64,000 bases of DNA, from assembly GCF_011305535.1 (NCBI RefSeq), contig NZ_CP049905.1, forward strand, positions 5,020,001 through 5,084,000. The letters are read 5' to 3'. Each line of letters starts with the position of its first letter. Position 1 is the stretch's first letter. A program made the position numbers and the translations under genes. This stretch comes from Diaphorobacter sp. HDW4B. Lineage in GTDB: Bacteria; Pseudomonadota; Gammaproteobacteria; Burkholderiales; Burkholderiaceae_C. Positions 34,639-42,744 of this stretch are shown here, one piece after another. Below the pieces are notes generated by a model. The model did not search any database, was not told the origin of the DNA, and worked only from the letters and a program-made list of their open reading frames with translations.

Positions 34639-35645
34639 CTCTGCGCGGCTGGCGGCCGATCCGCATCTACTGGAATGGCAGCGAAGTCATGGTGGACTGG
34701 GCTCGCTTGGGCGATGCTCCGCACCTTCAGCCGTTCTTTCAGGACAGCGTGAGCCAGCAACTGCGCAAGCCATTTCACAACGCATTCCGACGCCAGACCT
34801 CGCTTGGCGAAATGATTGCATGGCATGAGCAATCTCCGGGATTGACGCCGTGTGCGGTGGTTTTTCATGTCTCGCGCTGCGGCTCCACATTGATTTCTCA
34901 AGCGTTGTCGCAAAGCGCGCACCATCTGGCGCTCTCCGAGCCTGTGCCGCTGGACGTATTGCTCCGTCAGGCACTGGTGGACGGTTGGCTCACGGAAGAC
35001 GAAGTCATTGCGGCCACGCGTGCGTGGCTCAGTGCCTGGGCGCAGCGCAGTGATGCGGGCAGCCCGCCGCTCGAATCGGTATCGATCAAGCTGGATGCAT
35101 GGAACACGCACCAAGCTCCGCTGATCGCCAAGGCCTGGCCCAACGCGCAGCAGATTTTTCTCACGCGTGATCCGCTCGCCGTGCTGGTTTCGCAAATGCA
35201 GGAGCGTGCGTTCTACATGGTGCCCGGGGCAATGGGAGCGCATTTTGGCCCCGCTGGTTTCAGTGTGTTGGAACAGGCAATCATGCCTTCTGCAGAATAT
35301 TGCGCCCGCATTCTGGGACGCATCTATGCTGATATGGCGCGCGTCGCACATCCTGAAAATGCATTGATTCTTGACCACGCCGAACTGCCAGCAGCCATTG
35401 AACAGCAATTGCTTGAGCGCCTTGACTGGGAGCCCAACGACCACGAATTGCAAGCCATGCGCGAGCGCCTGTCACGTCATGGCAAGCGACCGACGGAAAG
35501 CTTTGTATCTGACGCCTCGGCCAAACACGCAAGTGCCAAAGAAGAGTGGCGTACGTTGGTCGCCAAGTGGATTGAACCGCATTACCGCGCCTTGCTGCAG
35601 CAGCGCGCGGACTACATGAAAAACATGACAGAGGCAGTGACATGA
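34626..35645 (+). CDS. Sulfotransferase-like P-loop protein
   Basis: A 339-residue protein with the sulfotransferase 5'-PSB loop VVFHVSRCGSTLISQAL at about residues 77-93, and a later strand-loop IFLTRDPLAVLVSQM matching the 3'-phosphate-binding site of PAPS enzymes. It has no signal peptide, so it acts in the cytoplasm, before export of any protein target. It is coupled to both neighbours (13-bp overlap upstream, ATGA downstream). The PAPS donor could come from the APS kinase encoded 1.8 kb downstream on the opposite strand. Probable substrate: a surface protein of this operon or a surface glycan; not proven. Confidence 0.8.
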   Translation: MGALTLRGWRPIRIYWNGSEVMVDWARLGDAPHLQPFFQDSVSQQLRKPFHNAFRRQTSLGEMIAWHEQSPGLTPCAVVFHVSRCGSTLISQALSQSAHHLALSEPVPLDVLLRQALVDGWLTEDEVIAATRAWLSAWAQRSDAGSPPLESVSIKLDAWNTHQAPLIAKAWPNAQQIFLTRDPLAVLVSQMQERAFYMVPGAMGAHFGPAGFSVLEQAIMPSAEYCARILGRIYADMARVAHPENALILDHAELPAAIEQQLLERLDWEPNDHELQAMRERLSRHGKRPTESFVSDASAKHASAKEEWRTLVAKWIEPHYRALLQQRADYMKNMTEAVT

Positions 35646-36847
35646 CCGCCATACCAAGACGTCGCTTTCTCGCCTCCAGCACCATGGCTGCCAGTCCCAT
35701 GTTGGGATGGAGTGCCGTACACGCGAGCACAGCGCCAGAGCGTTCAACGCACGCATCTTCCGCCAACCCATGGAAGCTGCTGGCCGTTGCACCCGCATCG
35801 CGCAAGATGCCGGAATTGGCGCGCGATTACCGCCGTGGTGTGGAGCTTGGTTTGGCTCAGCACCCCGAAGTGCCGCTGCAATTGCAATGGGTGGATGCAC
35901 AAGCTGTTCCCTCCAAGGCCGCGCGTGAGATTGCCGATCAGATTGACAGCAGGTCGGATCTGCACGGTATCTTTGGCTGGATGCCTTCCGCACTCGCTGA
36001 GCGCGTGGTCGCTTACGCCAACGATCGCCATCTGCCTTTGTGGGTGAGCGACACCGGTGCCGATCTGCCAGCGAACGCAACGCGAAACAAGCCGCAAGCG
36101 CAACGCACTCACAGCTTGGAACTATGCGATTGCGCCGCCACCTTGGCGCGCGAAGTGTTCATGCAGAAGGGCGCGCGCGCGGTGCTGGCTGTGGGCTGGC
36201 TGGAGTCGGGCTACGATTTTGTGTATGCCTTTGAACATGCTTACCGCGCCTTGGGCGGCCAAGTGACTGCGCGCCATATTGGCGGACCGGTGGAGCCATC
36301 CAGAGAGTTTGACGGACTTCGCAGAACCATTCTTGAACAACGCCCGGACGCTGTCGTTGCCCTGTACTCAGGCGCGCAAGCCGTGCGCTTTGGGCAATGG
36401 TGGCGGGCGAATGCACAGGCTCAGGGACCTTGGTCTTTGGCGGGCCTGCCTTGGCTTGCACAAGGGGACGTGCCGGTCGATACGCTCATGGTGGGAGCAT
36501 GGCCGCTGGCTGGTTCAGCCGCAGGTGGTGACTGGCAGCATCAGTTCGAGCGCGCTGGTCTGCAATGGTCTGCAACTGCGCTGCTGGGGGCTGAAGCAGG
36601 GTTCAGCATTGGCGCGTCATTGCGCGGCATGGGCGCTCAACCTTCCAACTCCGCATTGCGCGATGCATGGTCACAAGCCGCGCTGCAGGGGCCGCGTGGC
36701 CACAGGGCATGGAAGCCGCAGGGCAGTGCTGGGTCGCTTTGGGTTTCATTGGCTTCTTCTGTGGTGAGTGCGCGGGTAACCGCTGCACCACGCGTTGAAG
36801 CACATTCTTCCATCAGCGGATGGCTCAACGGCTATCTGCAAACCTGA
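35642..36847 (+). CDS. Tat-exported type I periplasmic-binding-protein-like protein
   Basis: A 401-residue protein with a twin-arginine-like leader (IPRRRFLASSTMAASPMLGW) and a Leu/Ile/Val- or urea-binding-protein-type fold (Peripla_BP_6): WKLLAVAPASRKMPELARDY, AREIADQIDSRSDLHGIFGW, LPLWVSDTGAD, GARAVLAVGWLESGYDFVYA, RPDAVVALYSGAQAVRFGQW. No ABC permease or ATPase gene is nearby. It overlaps the sulfotransferase gene by ATGA. Orphan binding proteins of this type can act as sensors; its role in this locus is unknown. Confidence 0.75.
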   Translation: MTAIPRRRFLASSTMAASPMLGWSAVHASTAPERSTHASSANPWKLLAVAPASRKMPELARDYRRGVELGLAQHPEVPLQLQWVDAQAVPSKAAREIADQIDSRSDLHGIFGWMPSALAERVVAYANDRHLPLWVSDTGADLPANATRNKPQAQRTHSLELCDCAATLAREVFMQKGARAVLAVGWLESGYDFVYAFEHAYRALGGQVTARHIGGPVEPSREFDGLRRTILEQRPDAVVALYSGAQAVRFGQWWRANAQAQGPWSLAGLPWLAQGDVPVDTLMVGAWPLAGSAAGGDWQHQFERAGLQWSATALLGAEAGFSIGASLRGMGAQPSNSALRDAWSQAALQGPRGHRAWKPQGSAGSLWVSLASSVVSARVTAAPRVEAHSSISGWLNGYLQT

Positions 36848-36870
36848 ATACTTTTGAAAAGGACAGAGAT

Positions 36871-37401
36871 ATGGCTGATCCGTTTGTTGGTGAAATCCGC
36901 ATGTTTGGATTCAATTATGCGCCGCCCGGGTGGGCATTTTGCAACGGGCAAATACTTGGCATTCAGCAAAACTCCGCCCTGTTTGCGCTTCTTGGAACCA
37001 CTTATGGTGGAAACGGTTCCACTTCGTTTGGGTTGCCCAATCTGCAGGGCCGCTTTCCCACGGGCATCGGACAGGCGGTAAGCGGGAGATCTTACACATG
37101 GGGACAGCAGGGCGGTAGTGAAGCAGTCACGCTGAACACCACGCAAATACCAGCGCATGCACATGCGACGGTTGCAACCACCAACGGGGGAACGCAGCAA
37201 GCGCCTGATGGCACTTCGGTGATTGCAGCGTCCAATCAGCGCGACTCCCAGTTCGCGCAAGCCAGTGGAGGAGGCCTTGTTGCGATGTCGGCTCAATCAG
37301 GTGCGCTCACGGGTGGCAATCAAGCTCACGAGAACATGCCTCCCTATCTCGCACTGAACTTTTCGATTGCACTGGTAGGCATATTCCCTTCACGCAACTG
37401 A
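36871..37401 (+). CDS. Phage tail-collar domain protein (microcystin-dependent protein type)
   Basis: A 176-residue protein of the tail-collar/MdpB type: VGEIRMFGFNYAPPGWAFCN, GQILGIQQNSALFALLGTTY, FGLPNLQGRFPTGIG, TQIPAHAHA and PYLALNFSIALVGIFPSRN are the standard collar-family signatures. Such proteins occur in many non-phage chromosomal loci, and there are no other phage genes here. The ATG at 36871 follows AAAGGA; an earlier in-frame start (36820) would overlap the preceding gene. It is the last gene of the plus-strand operon. It may cap or attach the collagen-like fibre, by analogy with fibre tips of phages. Confidence 0.85.
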   Translation: MADPFVGEIRMFGFNYAPPGWAFCNGQILGIQQNSALFALLGTTYGGNGSTSFGLPNLQGRFPTGIGQAVSGRSYTWGQQGGSEAVTLNTTQIPAHAHATVATTNGGTQQAPDGTSVIAASNQRDSQFAQASGGGLVAMSAQSGALTGGNQAHENMPPYLALNFSIALVGIFPSRN

Positions 37402-37427
37402 TGAACCCAGTGGGTTGATCCCATCGT

Positions 37428-38015
37428 TCAGATGGCACTGCGGATCAACGCGACAGCTTCAGCGACTGACAAGTTTGGAGCTGCGCTTAAATGCACCTCG
37501 GCTTGGATGGGTGGTTCATAAGGACTGTCGATGCCGGTGAATTCCTTGAGTTCACCGCGTCGCGCACGCGCATACAGCCCCTTGGGATCGCGCGCTTCGC
37601 AAGTTGCAAGTGGCGTGTCTACAAACACCTCGGTGAACTGACCCGGCGCAAACAGCGCGCGGGCCTTGGCGCGGTCGACGGCAAACGGTGAGATCGTCGA
37701 CACCAGCACGATCAAGCCTGCGTCCACCATCAGCCGCGCGACATGTGCAATGCGCCGAATGTTTTCTGCGCGCGCTGCTGCGTCAAACCCCAAATCGGCG
37801 TTGAGCGTGTGGCGCACATTGTCGCCATCGAGCACACAGGTGAATCGGCCTTCGGCATGCAGCGCTTGCTCCAGCGCATTGGCCAAGGTGGTCTTGCCCG
37901 AGCCGGACAAACCTGTGAACCACACGCAGCGCGGTGTTTGCCGCATCAATTCCGCACGCATGACCGGCTGCACGGAGAAGCCCGTAGGAGTGATCAAGTG
38001 CTTGGATGGCTGCAT
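37428..38015 (-). CDS. cysC: Adenylyl-sulfate (APS) kinase
   Basis: A 195-residue APS kinase that phosphorylates adenylylsulfate to PAPS, the sulfate donor of sulfotransferases. The P-loop [46 protein letters not shown] and the [21 protein letters not shown] lid are all seen. The ATG at 38015 gives the normal family length. A TTG at 38066 would overlap the GNAT stop but adds an unlikely Thr-rich tail. No ATP sulfurylase genes accompany it, which suggests a dedicated PAPS supply for the sulfotransferase in the facing operon rather than sulfate assimilation. Confidence 0.9.
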   Translation of the reverse strand: MQPSKHLITPTGFSVQPVMRAELMRQTPRCVWFTGLSGSGKTTLANALEQALHAEGRFTCVLDGDNVRHTLNADLGFDAAARAENIRRIAHVARLMVDAGLIVLVSTISPFAVDRAKARALFAPGQFTEVFVDTPLATCEARDPKGLYARARRGELKEFTGIDSPYEPPIQAEVHLSAAPNLSVAEAVALIRSAI

Positions 38016-38062
38016 GCGATTGGAACGGGTAGTGGTGGTGGTGATGTTGGCCGTTGTTGTCT

Positions 38063-38590
38063 TCAAGTCGCGATGCGCGAAATGGCTGGCCTGCTCATTT
38101 CAAGATAAGGCCCTTGCATTTCTCCGGCCACGAAACCGTTGCGTTCATACAGATTGCGCGCTGGGTTGTCTGGTTCGACGAACAGTCGCATCGATTGCCC
38201 ATTCGCATCGGCCAGTGACGTGAGCCAGTGCATCAGCGTGCTGCCGATTCTTTGGCCGCGAAGGTGAGAGAGGATGGTGATTTCCATCAGCCCGACAAAT
38301 TCAAGATCGGCATTGACGTAGATACGGCCAATGGCCTCGCGACCATGCGCTCCATCGCGCTCGATCACAAAGTAATGTGCATGCTCGTAGTGGCTGCGGT
38401 AGTGACGATCCTGCAACTCGAATTGCGAATCGCAGAATCCGTCTTTCTGCGCTTGCGGCCAGTCCGTGACCGAAAGCTCGCGCGCGCGCAAGTCACGAAA
38501 GAGGTTGCGCAGAAAGGGATAGTCGTCACTTTGAATGTCGCGCAAGTGCAAGCCATCCACATGCAGAGACGAGGGCAACTCAAGCGGCAT
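38063..38590 (-). CDS. GNAT family N-acetyltransferase
   Basis: A 175-residue acetyltransferase of the GNAT fold: [20 protein letters not shown] at the front, [20 protein letters not shown] (strand 4) and the acetyl-CoA loop [15 protein letters not shown], then [13 protein letters not shown]. Its start overlaps the stop of the DUF6916-like gene by 11 bp and it is followed by cysC at 48 bp, so the three minus-strand genes form one unit facing the collagen-like operon. The acceptor is unknown; a protein N-terminus or amine of the surface system is a guess. Confidence 0.85.
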   Translation of the reverse strand: MPLELPSSLHVDGLHLRDIQSDDYPFLRNLFRDLRARELSVTDWPQAQKDGFCDSQFELQDRHYRSHYEHAHYFVIERDGAHGREAIGRIYVNADLEFVGLMEITILSHLRGQRIGSTLMHWLTSLADANGQSMRLFVEPDNPARNLYERNGFVAGEMQGPYLEMSRPAISRIAT

Positions 38591-38930
38591 GGGAGAACAC
38601 GGCTTCGTAAACGTAGCCCTCCGGGAGCAGCCCGGTGGCACTGATGAACGTGGCGAAATCACCTAACGCTGGATGTCTTGTTCGGTAAGTCTGTGCGGGC
38701 AACTGCGGTGCCTTGGGGCCTTGAAACAGCAGGCTGAAGCGCTTCATTCCATCGGCATCTGGCTTCTCGACGAAAGCCGTCACATGAAGCTCTGCCGCAT
38801 GCGTGTTGCCGGACAGATCGCCGTAGAACAGCTGCAGCGTCTGCCCAGAGAGTTGGCTTGCAATCTCATGGGTGATCGAGCGAGACCAAAGCGCGTCATC
38901 GATCAGATGAGTCGGAGATTCATGTGGCAT
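38580..38930 (-). CDS. DUF6916-like small protein
   Basis: A 116-residue protein without signal peptide. It resembles the DUF6916 group in its strand-rich pattern (GQTLQLFYGDLSGNTHAAEL, MKRFSLLFQGPKAPQLPAQT, DFATFISATGLLPEGYVYEA). From memory, such proteins occur near tail-collar or microcystin-dependent genes, as here; this is not checked. The ATG at 38930 follows AAGG at five bases; a GTG two codons upstream is the alternative. First gene of the GNAT-cysC unit. Confidence 0.65.
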   Translation of the reverse strand: MPHESPTHLIDDALWSRSITHEIASQLSGQTLQLFYGDLSGNTHAAELHVTAFVEKPDADGMKRFSLLFQGPKAPQLPAQTYRTRHPALGDFATFISATGLLPEGYVYEAVFSHAA

Positions 38931-38971
38931 CGGCACCTTGATGTAGTTATGTGGAACGGGTCTGTCAAATT

Positions 38972-40486
38972 CTACCGGCGCACTCCGTTGGAAACCACAG
39001 ATTCACCAATCAATTGCGCAAGCCGCTTCACCAATGTCGGAATCCGAGATTCGGACGTGTTGCCATAACCCAGCACCAACCCGTTGTCGTCGCTCGTCGG
39101 TTTCAACGCAAATCGCGACAGCGGCGCAGGTGCCATGTCGTAAGCGCGTGCGGCGTCGCAGATGGTCGAGTCGCAGTATTCGTGTGGAAGTTGCACCGTC
39201 AAATGCATGCCGCTGTCACCCCCTGAAATGCGGTGCGGAATCTTCGAAAAATGCGTGGCAATCGCTTCGCGCAGCACGCTTTGGCGCGAACGATACAGCC
39301 GCCGCATTCGGCCCAGGTGACGGGTGAACTGGCCGCTGGCGATGAACTCGGCCAAAGCCAGTTGTTCAAAACGATGGCCGCCACGCAATGTCTCGCGCAG
39401 CAGCACTTGCGCGCGCTGGAGCAGTGCCTCGGGCAGCACGAGAAATCCAAGGCGCAGGGCAGGGAACAGCGTCTTGCTGAAGGTGCCCGCATAGAGCACG
39501 GGTGCGTGTGGCACAAGGCCTTGCATGGCGCCGATCGGCTCGCCGGAGTGGCGGAACTCGCTGTCGTAATCGTCCTCGATGATCCATGCGCTGTGCTGCT
39601 CGGCTTTGGCGATCAGGTCGAGCCGGCGCGCTGCGCTGAGCACCGAGCCGAGCGGGTACTGGTGCGATGGCGTGGTGTAGATGACGCGCGGGGGATGGGT
39701 TTTCCAGGCGGCTTCTGGTGCACAGATGCCGTCCTGATCGACGCGCATGGGCACGATTTTCAGGTCGCCGCAGGCCATGGCGGTTTGTGCGCCACGGTAG
39801 CCAGGGTCTTCGACCCATGCGGTGTCGCCGGGGTTGGCCACGAGCCGCATGCAGAGCGTGAGGGCTTCCTGCGCGCCTTCGGTGATGACGACTTGTTCGG
39901 GCTCGCAACGCACGCCGCGCGCAACGGCCAGGTGGTTGGCGATGGCGACGCGAAGTGCCTGCTCTCCGAGCGGATGGCCATAACCGAGCGCATTCACGCC
40001 AGCTTGTTGAATGGCCTTGTCGAGGCAGCGCTTCCACAGCGTGAGCGGAAAGCGCGAGAGTGCGGGAACGCCAGGGCGGAAGGCGAGCGACTCGGATGCG
40101 GACATGCCGTTGTCGCGGATGTGGGCCGCGCGCCTGGCGATGGCGGGCAGGGCTTTGTCGTTCTTTGCGCGTGCGGTTTTGCTGGTGCTTGCCTGCGTTT
40201 TGGCGAGCGCTGCAACGGTCGTGCCTTGGCGGCTCAAATGGATGAAGCCTTCTGCGCCCAACAACTCATATGCTGCAGTCACGCTGTTGCGCGAGATGCC
40301 AAGCGCCAAGGCGAGCGTGCGCGAGCCGGGCAGGCGGGTGTCGGAGGGCAGTCTGCCATTCAGAATCGCACTGCGGATATGCTGCTGCAACTGACGTTGA
40401 AGCGAGTCTGCGCTGGGCTGGCGAGACAATGGCGATTTGGTGAGCAGGGCGATCAGCGGATCGGCCAGCAGTTCTTCGGGCGGCAT
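38972..40486 (-). CDS. MocR/PdxR-family transcriptional regulator with aminotransferase-like domain
   Basis: A 504-residue GntR-type regulator of the MocR subfamily. The N-terminal winged helix (LQRQLQQHIRSAILNGRLPS, GISRNSVTAAYELLGAEGFI) is joined to a fold-type I aminotransferase domain: ITEGAQEALTLCMRLVANPG, EDPGYRGAQ, YTTPSHQYPLGSVLS, EDDYDSEFRH, and PLP lysine in AGTFSKTLFPALRLGF. The ATG at 40486 gives the usual size; an earlier in-frame ATG (40620) adds about 45 unlikely residues. It is divergent from a GNAT gene and an MFS gene that it probably controls, possibly via pyridoxal phosphate or an amine ligand. Confidence 0.9.
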   Translation of the reverse strand: MPPEELLADPLIALLTKSPLSRQPSADSLQRQLQQHIRSAILNGRLPSDTRLPGSRTLALALGISRNSVTAAYELLGAEGFIHLSRQGTTVAALAKTQASTSKTARAKNDKALPAIARRAAHIRDNGMSASESLAFRPGVPALSRFPLTLWKRCLDKAIQQAGVNALGYGHPLGEQALRVAIANHLAVARGVRCEPEQVVITEGAQEALTLCMRLVANPGDTAWVEDPGYRGAQTAMACGDLKIVPMRVDQDGICAPEAAWKTHPPRVIYTTPSHQYPLGSVLSAARRLDLIAKAEQHSAWIIEDDYDSEFRHSGEPIGAMQGLVPHAPVLYAGTFSKTLFPALRLGFLVLPEALLQRAQVLLRETLRGGHRFEQLALAEFIASGQFTRHLGRMRRLYRSRQSVLREAIATHFSKIPHRISGGDSGMHLTVQLPHEYCDSTICDAARAYDMAPAPLSRFALKPTSDDNGLVLGYGNTSESRIPTLVKRLAQLIGESVVSNGVRR

Positions 40487-40544
40487 GGGTTTGGATGAAT
40501 GGGCTTGGTGCTTTCCCGGGTGGGCGAGCAGATTCGGTGATTTC

Positions 40545-40580
40545 GTGGCACTATCAAATGTGCCTTGAGTGGCGCTGTAT
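40545..40580. promoter_or_regulatory. Possible MocR operator: direct repeats GTGGCxCTxT
   Basis: GTGGCACTAT (40545-40554) and GTGGCGCTGTAT (40569-40580) lie 24 bp apart in the 174-bp gap between the MocR gene and the GNAT gene. MocR regulators usually bind direct repeats near their own promoter. The match is suggestive only. Confidence 0.35.
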
Positions 40581-40660
40581 GGCAAGCCACGATGAGGATA
40601 GATTTCAGGGTGTTCGCTCATCCCGCTCACCTGTGACATCGACAAGGAAAGACTCACAAC

Positions 40661-41362
40661 ATGTCCGCACGCACCAACGAATTCGGTCAACCCATCGGCC
40701 CCGCCATGCCTGATTGGACGCCCCGCGCACAGCCCTCCGGCGTCACGCTCAAGGGGCTCTTTTGCCAGTTGGAGCCGATCGATGCGAGCAAGCATGCTGC
40801 CGAACTGTTCGCCGCTTACCGCACTGCGCCACAGGGCTGGACCTACATGGTCGCAGGTCCGTTCGAGCGCGAGGAGGACTACCGCGCCTACGCCGAGACT
40901 ATCGCCAAAAGCACCGATCCGCGCCACTATGCGGTGATCGATCTGAAGTCCGGCAAAGCGGTGGGCACCTTGTCGCTGATGCGCATCGACCCGAACAGCG
41001 GCGTGATCGAGGTGGGCAATGTGATGTTTTCGCCGCTGCTGCAGCAGACGCCGATTTCCACCGAAGCGCAATATCTGCTCATGGCCTACGCTTTTGACCA
41101 ACTGGGGTATCGCCGTTATGAATGGAAATGCGATGCGCTGAACGCACCTTCGCGCACCACGGCGGACCGGCTGGGTTTCACGTTCGAAGGAGTTTTCCGT
41201 CAGGCCGTGATGTACAAGGGCCGCAGCCGCGATACGGCGTGGTTCTCCATCATCGATGCCGAGTGGCCCAAGGTGAAGGCGGGCTTTGAATCCTGGCTGG
41301 CTGCGGATAACTACACTGCCGACGGCAAGCAGAAGCAATCGCTGAAGGCGCTGCGCGGTTGA
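40661..41362 (+). CDS. GNAT family N-acetyltransferase (RimJ/RimL type)
   Basis: A 233-residue acetyltransferase of the RimJ/RimL branch: LFCQLEPIDASKHAAELFAA, YAVIDLKSGKAVGTLSLMRI, EVGNVMFSPLLQQTPISTEA, LGYRRYEWKCDALNAPSRTT, ADRLGFTFEGVFRQ. It has no signal peptide. It is followed after 7 bp by an MFS transporter gene and is divergent from a MocR regulator. Together these look like a small detoxification or amine-modification cassette: an enzyme that acetylates a compound and a transporter that moves it. Confidence 0.88.
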   Translation: MSARTNEFGQPIGPAMPDWTPRAQPSGVTLKGLFCQLEPIDASKHAAELFAAYRTAPQGWTYMVAGPFEREEDYRAYAETIAKSTDPRHYAVIDLKSGKAVGTLSLMRIDPNSGVIEVGNVMFSPLLQQTPISTEAQYLLMAYAFDQLGYRRYEWKCDALNAPSRTTADRLGFTFEGVFRQAVMYKGRSRDTAWFSIIDAEWPKVKAGFESWLAADNYTADGKQKQSLKALRG

Positions 41363-41369
41363 TCATTGG

Positions 41370-42611
41370 ATGAAGGCTGCAAGTTCGTCATCGAGAAATC
41401 TGGCACTGGGCGCGCTCACCGGCGCCTATGTGCTCAGCCAGTTCTATCGCAGCTATGTGGCGGTGATCGCCACGCAGCTGATCGACGATCTTCGTCTGTC
41501 TCCGCAGATGTTCGGCCTGTTTGCCGGGGCCTTGTATTTCACCTTCGCGATTGCGCAGTTGCCACTCGGTCTGGCGTTCGACCGATATGGCGTGCGGCGG
41601 CCAGTGCTGCTTTGCATGGCGATTGGCAGCGTGGGCGCGCTGGCGTTGCCGCTCACGCACAGTGTGCCAATTGCGATTCTTGCGCACATCGGTTTGGGCA
41701 TTGGCTGCGCGCCGCTGTACATGGGGTTGCTCAACTACGTGCTCAAGTCCGGCAACGGTGCGGAGCAGGTGCGCATCGTCACGCGCTCCAGCGCCATGGG
41801 CTATGTGGGCGCGGTGGCGGCAGGGTTGCCGTTGGCCTGGGGTGTGGCGACGATGGGCTGGCGCTGGTCGCTGGGCGTGGTCGGTTTGCTGATGGTGCTG
41901 GCCACCGTGTGCGTTGCGCTTACCTTGCATGAAGACGCCATGCCCGACAATGCAGAAAAGAAGGCTGCTTCGGAAAGTATGGATTCCGGCGGCATGTCGA
42001 TGTCGTCACGCATTGCATTTGCTGCGCTCATTCCGGTGAGTTTTGCGCTGATTTCCGGCGGCACCTTCCGCATGTCCTGGGGCGGGCCTTACTTTGCCGA
42101 CATCTTTCAGTTCGATGTGGTGCAGCGCGGATATGCGATGACCGCCGCCAGCTTGTTGGCCATGTGCTGGGCGCTGTCGATCTCGCGCGTGTTGCGTGTC
42201 ATCACTGTGAAGACCTTGGTGCTGTGCGCGTTTGCGGTGGGCGTGGTGTCGGCGCTGATTCTGGCGCAGTGGCCCGCGCAAAGCGCGTGGATTGGCGTCA
42301 CCCTCGTATGCGTGCTTTTCTGTGTGGGATCGATCCATTCGCTGGTGATGTCGCAGGCGCGTTCGGTGGTTCCGCAGCGTCAGCTTGGCCTGTGGCTGGG
42401 CGTGCTCAACACCATGGTGTTTCTGGGCGTGGCAGTGAGCAACAGCGCCTTTGGCTGGATCGCCGAACAGGCAGCACGCAGTGGAATAGCAGGCGGCGCC
42501 ATGTATTCGCGGCTGTTTCTTTTCACCGCTTTGGTGATGCTCATCGGCTGGCTGGGTGCAACGCTCAGCCCGAACATTCCGCAGTCCCCACCTCAGCCGC
42601 GCAAGGGCTGA
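41370..42611 (+). CDS. Major facilitator superfamily transporter
   Basis: A 413-residue membrane protein with 12 predicted helices. The MFS signature between helices 2 and 3 is visible as LGLAFDRYGVRRPVLLC, with a central loop around residues 190-210 (MPDNAEKKAASESMDSGG). It starts 7 bp after the acetyltransferase gene and is surely co-transcribed. Substrate and direction (export is likelier) are unknown. Confidence 0.88.
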   Translation: MKAASSSSRNLALGALTGAYVLSQFYRSYVAVIATQLIDDLRLSPQMFGLFAGALYFTFAIAQLPLGLAFDRYGVRRPVLLCMAIGSVGALALPLTHSVPIAILAHIGLGIGCAPLYMGLLNYVLKSGNGAEQVRIVTRSSAMGYVGAVAAGLPLAWGVATMGWRWSLGVVGLLMVLATVCVALTLHEDAMPDNAEKKAASESMDSGGMSMSSRIAFAALIPVSFALISGGTFRMSWGGPYFADIFQFDVVQRGYAMTAASLLAMCWALSISRVLRVITVKTLVLCAFAVGVVSALILAQWPAQSAWIGVTLVCVLFCVGSIHSLVMSQARSVVPQRQLGLWLGVLNTMVFLGVAVSNSAFGWIAEQAARSGIAGGAMYSRLFLFTALVMLIGWLGATLSPNIPQSPPQPRKG

Positions 42612-42744
42612 TCCGCGGACACGCATCGCGGTGCGTAAATTTTTCGCCACCAAGCCACCACGCGCTATCAAAAGTGGTCAAATCAAAGGTAGCAACTGAT
42701 GGTCTTCAGCGGCACTGAAATTTCGCTTACCGGAGATGGGGTAG

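Noticed and set aside
36871-37401. Tail-collar protein as evidence for a prophage
   Set aside because: No other phage structural, integrase or lysis genes are nearby, and such proteins are common in chromosomal non-phage loci.
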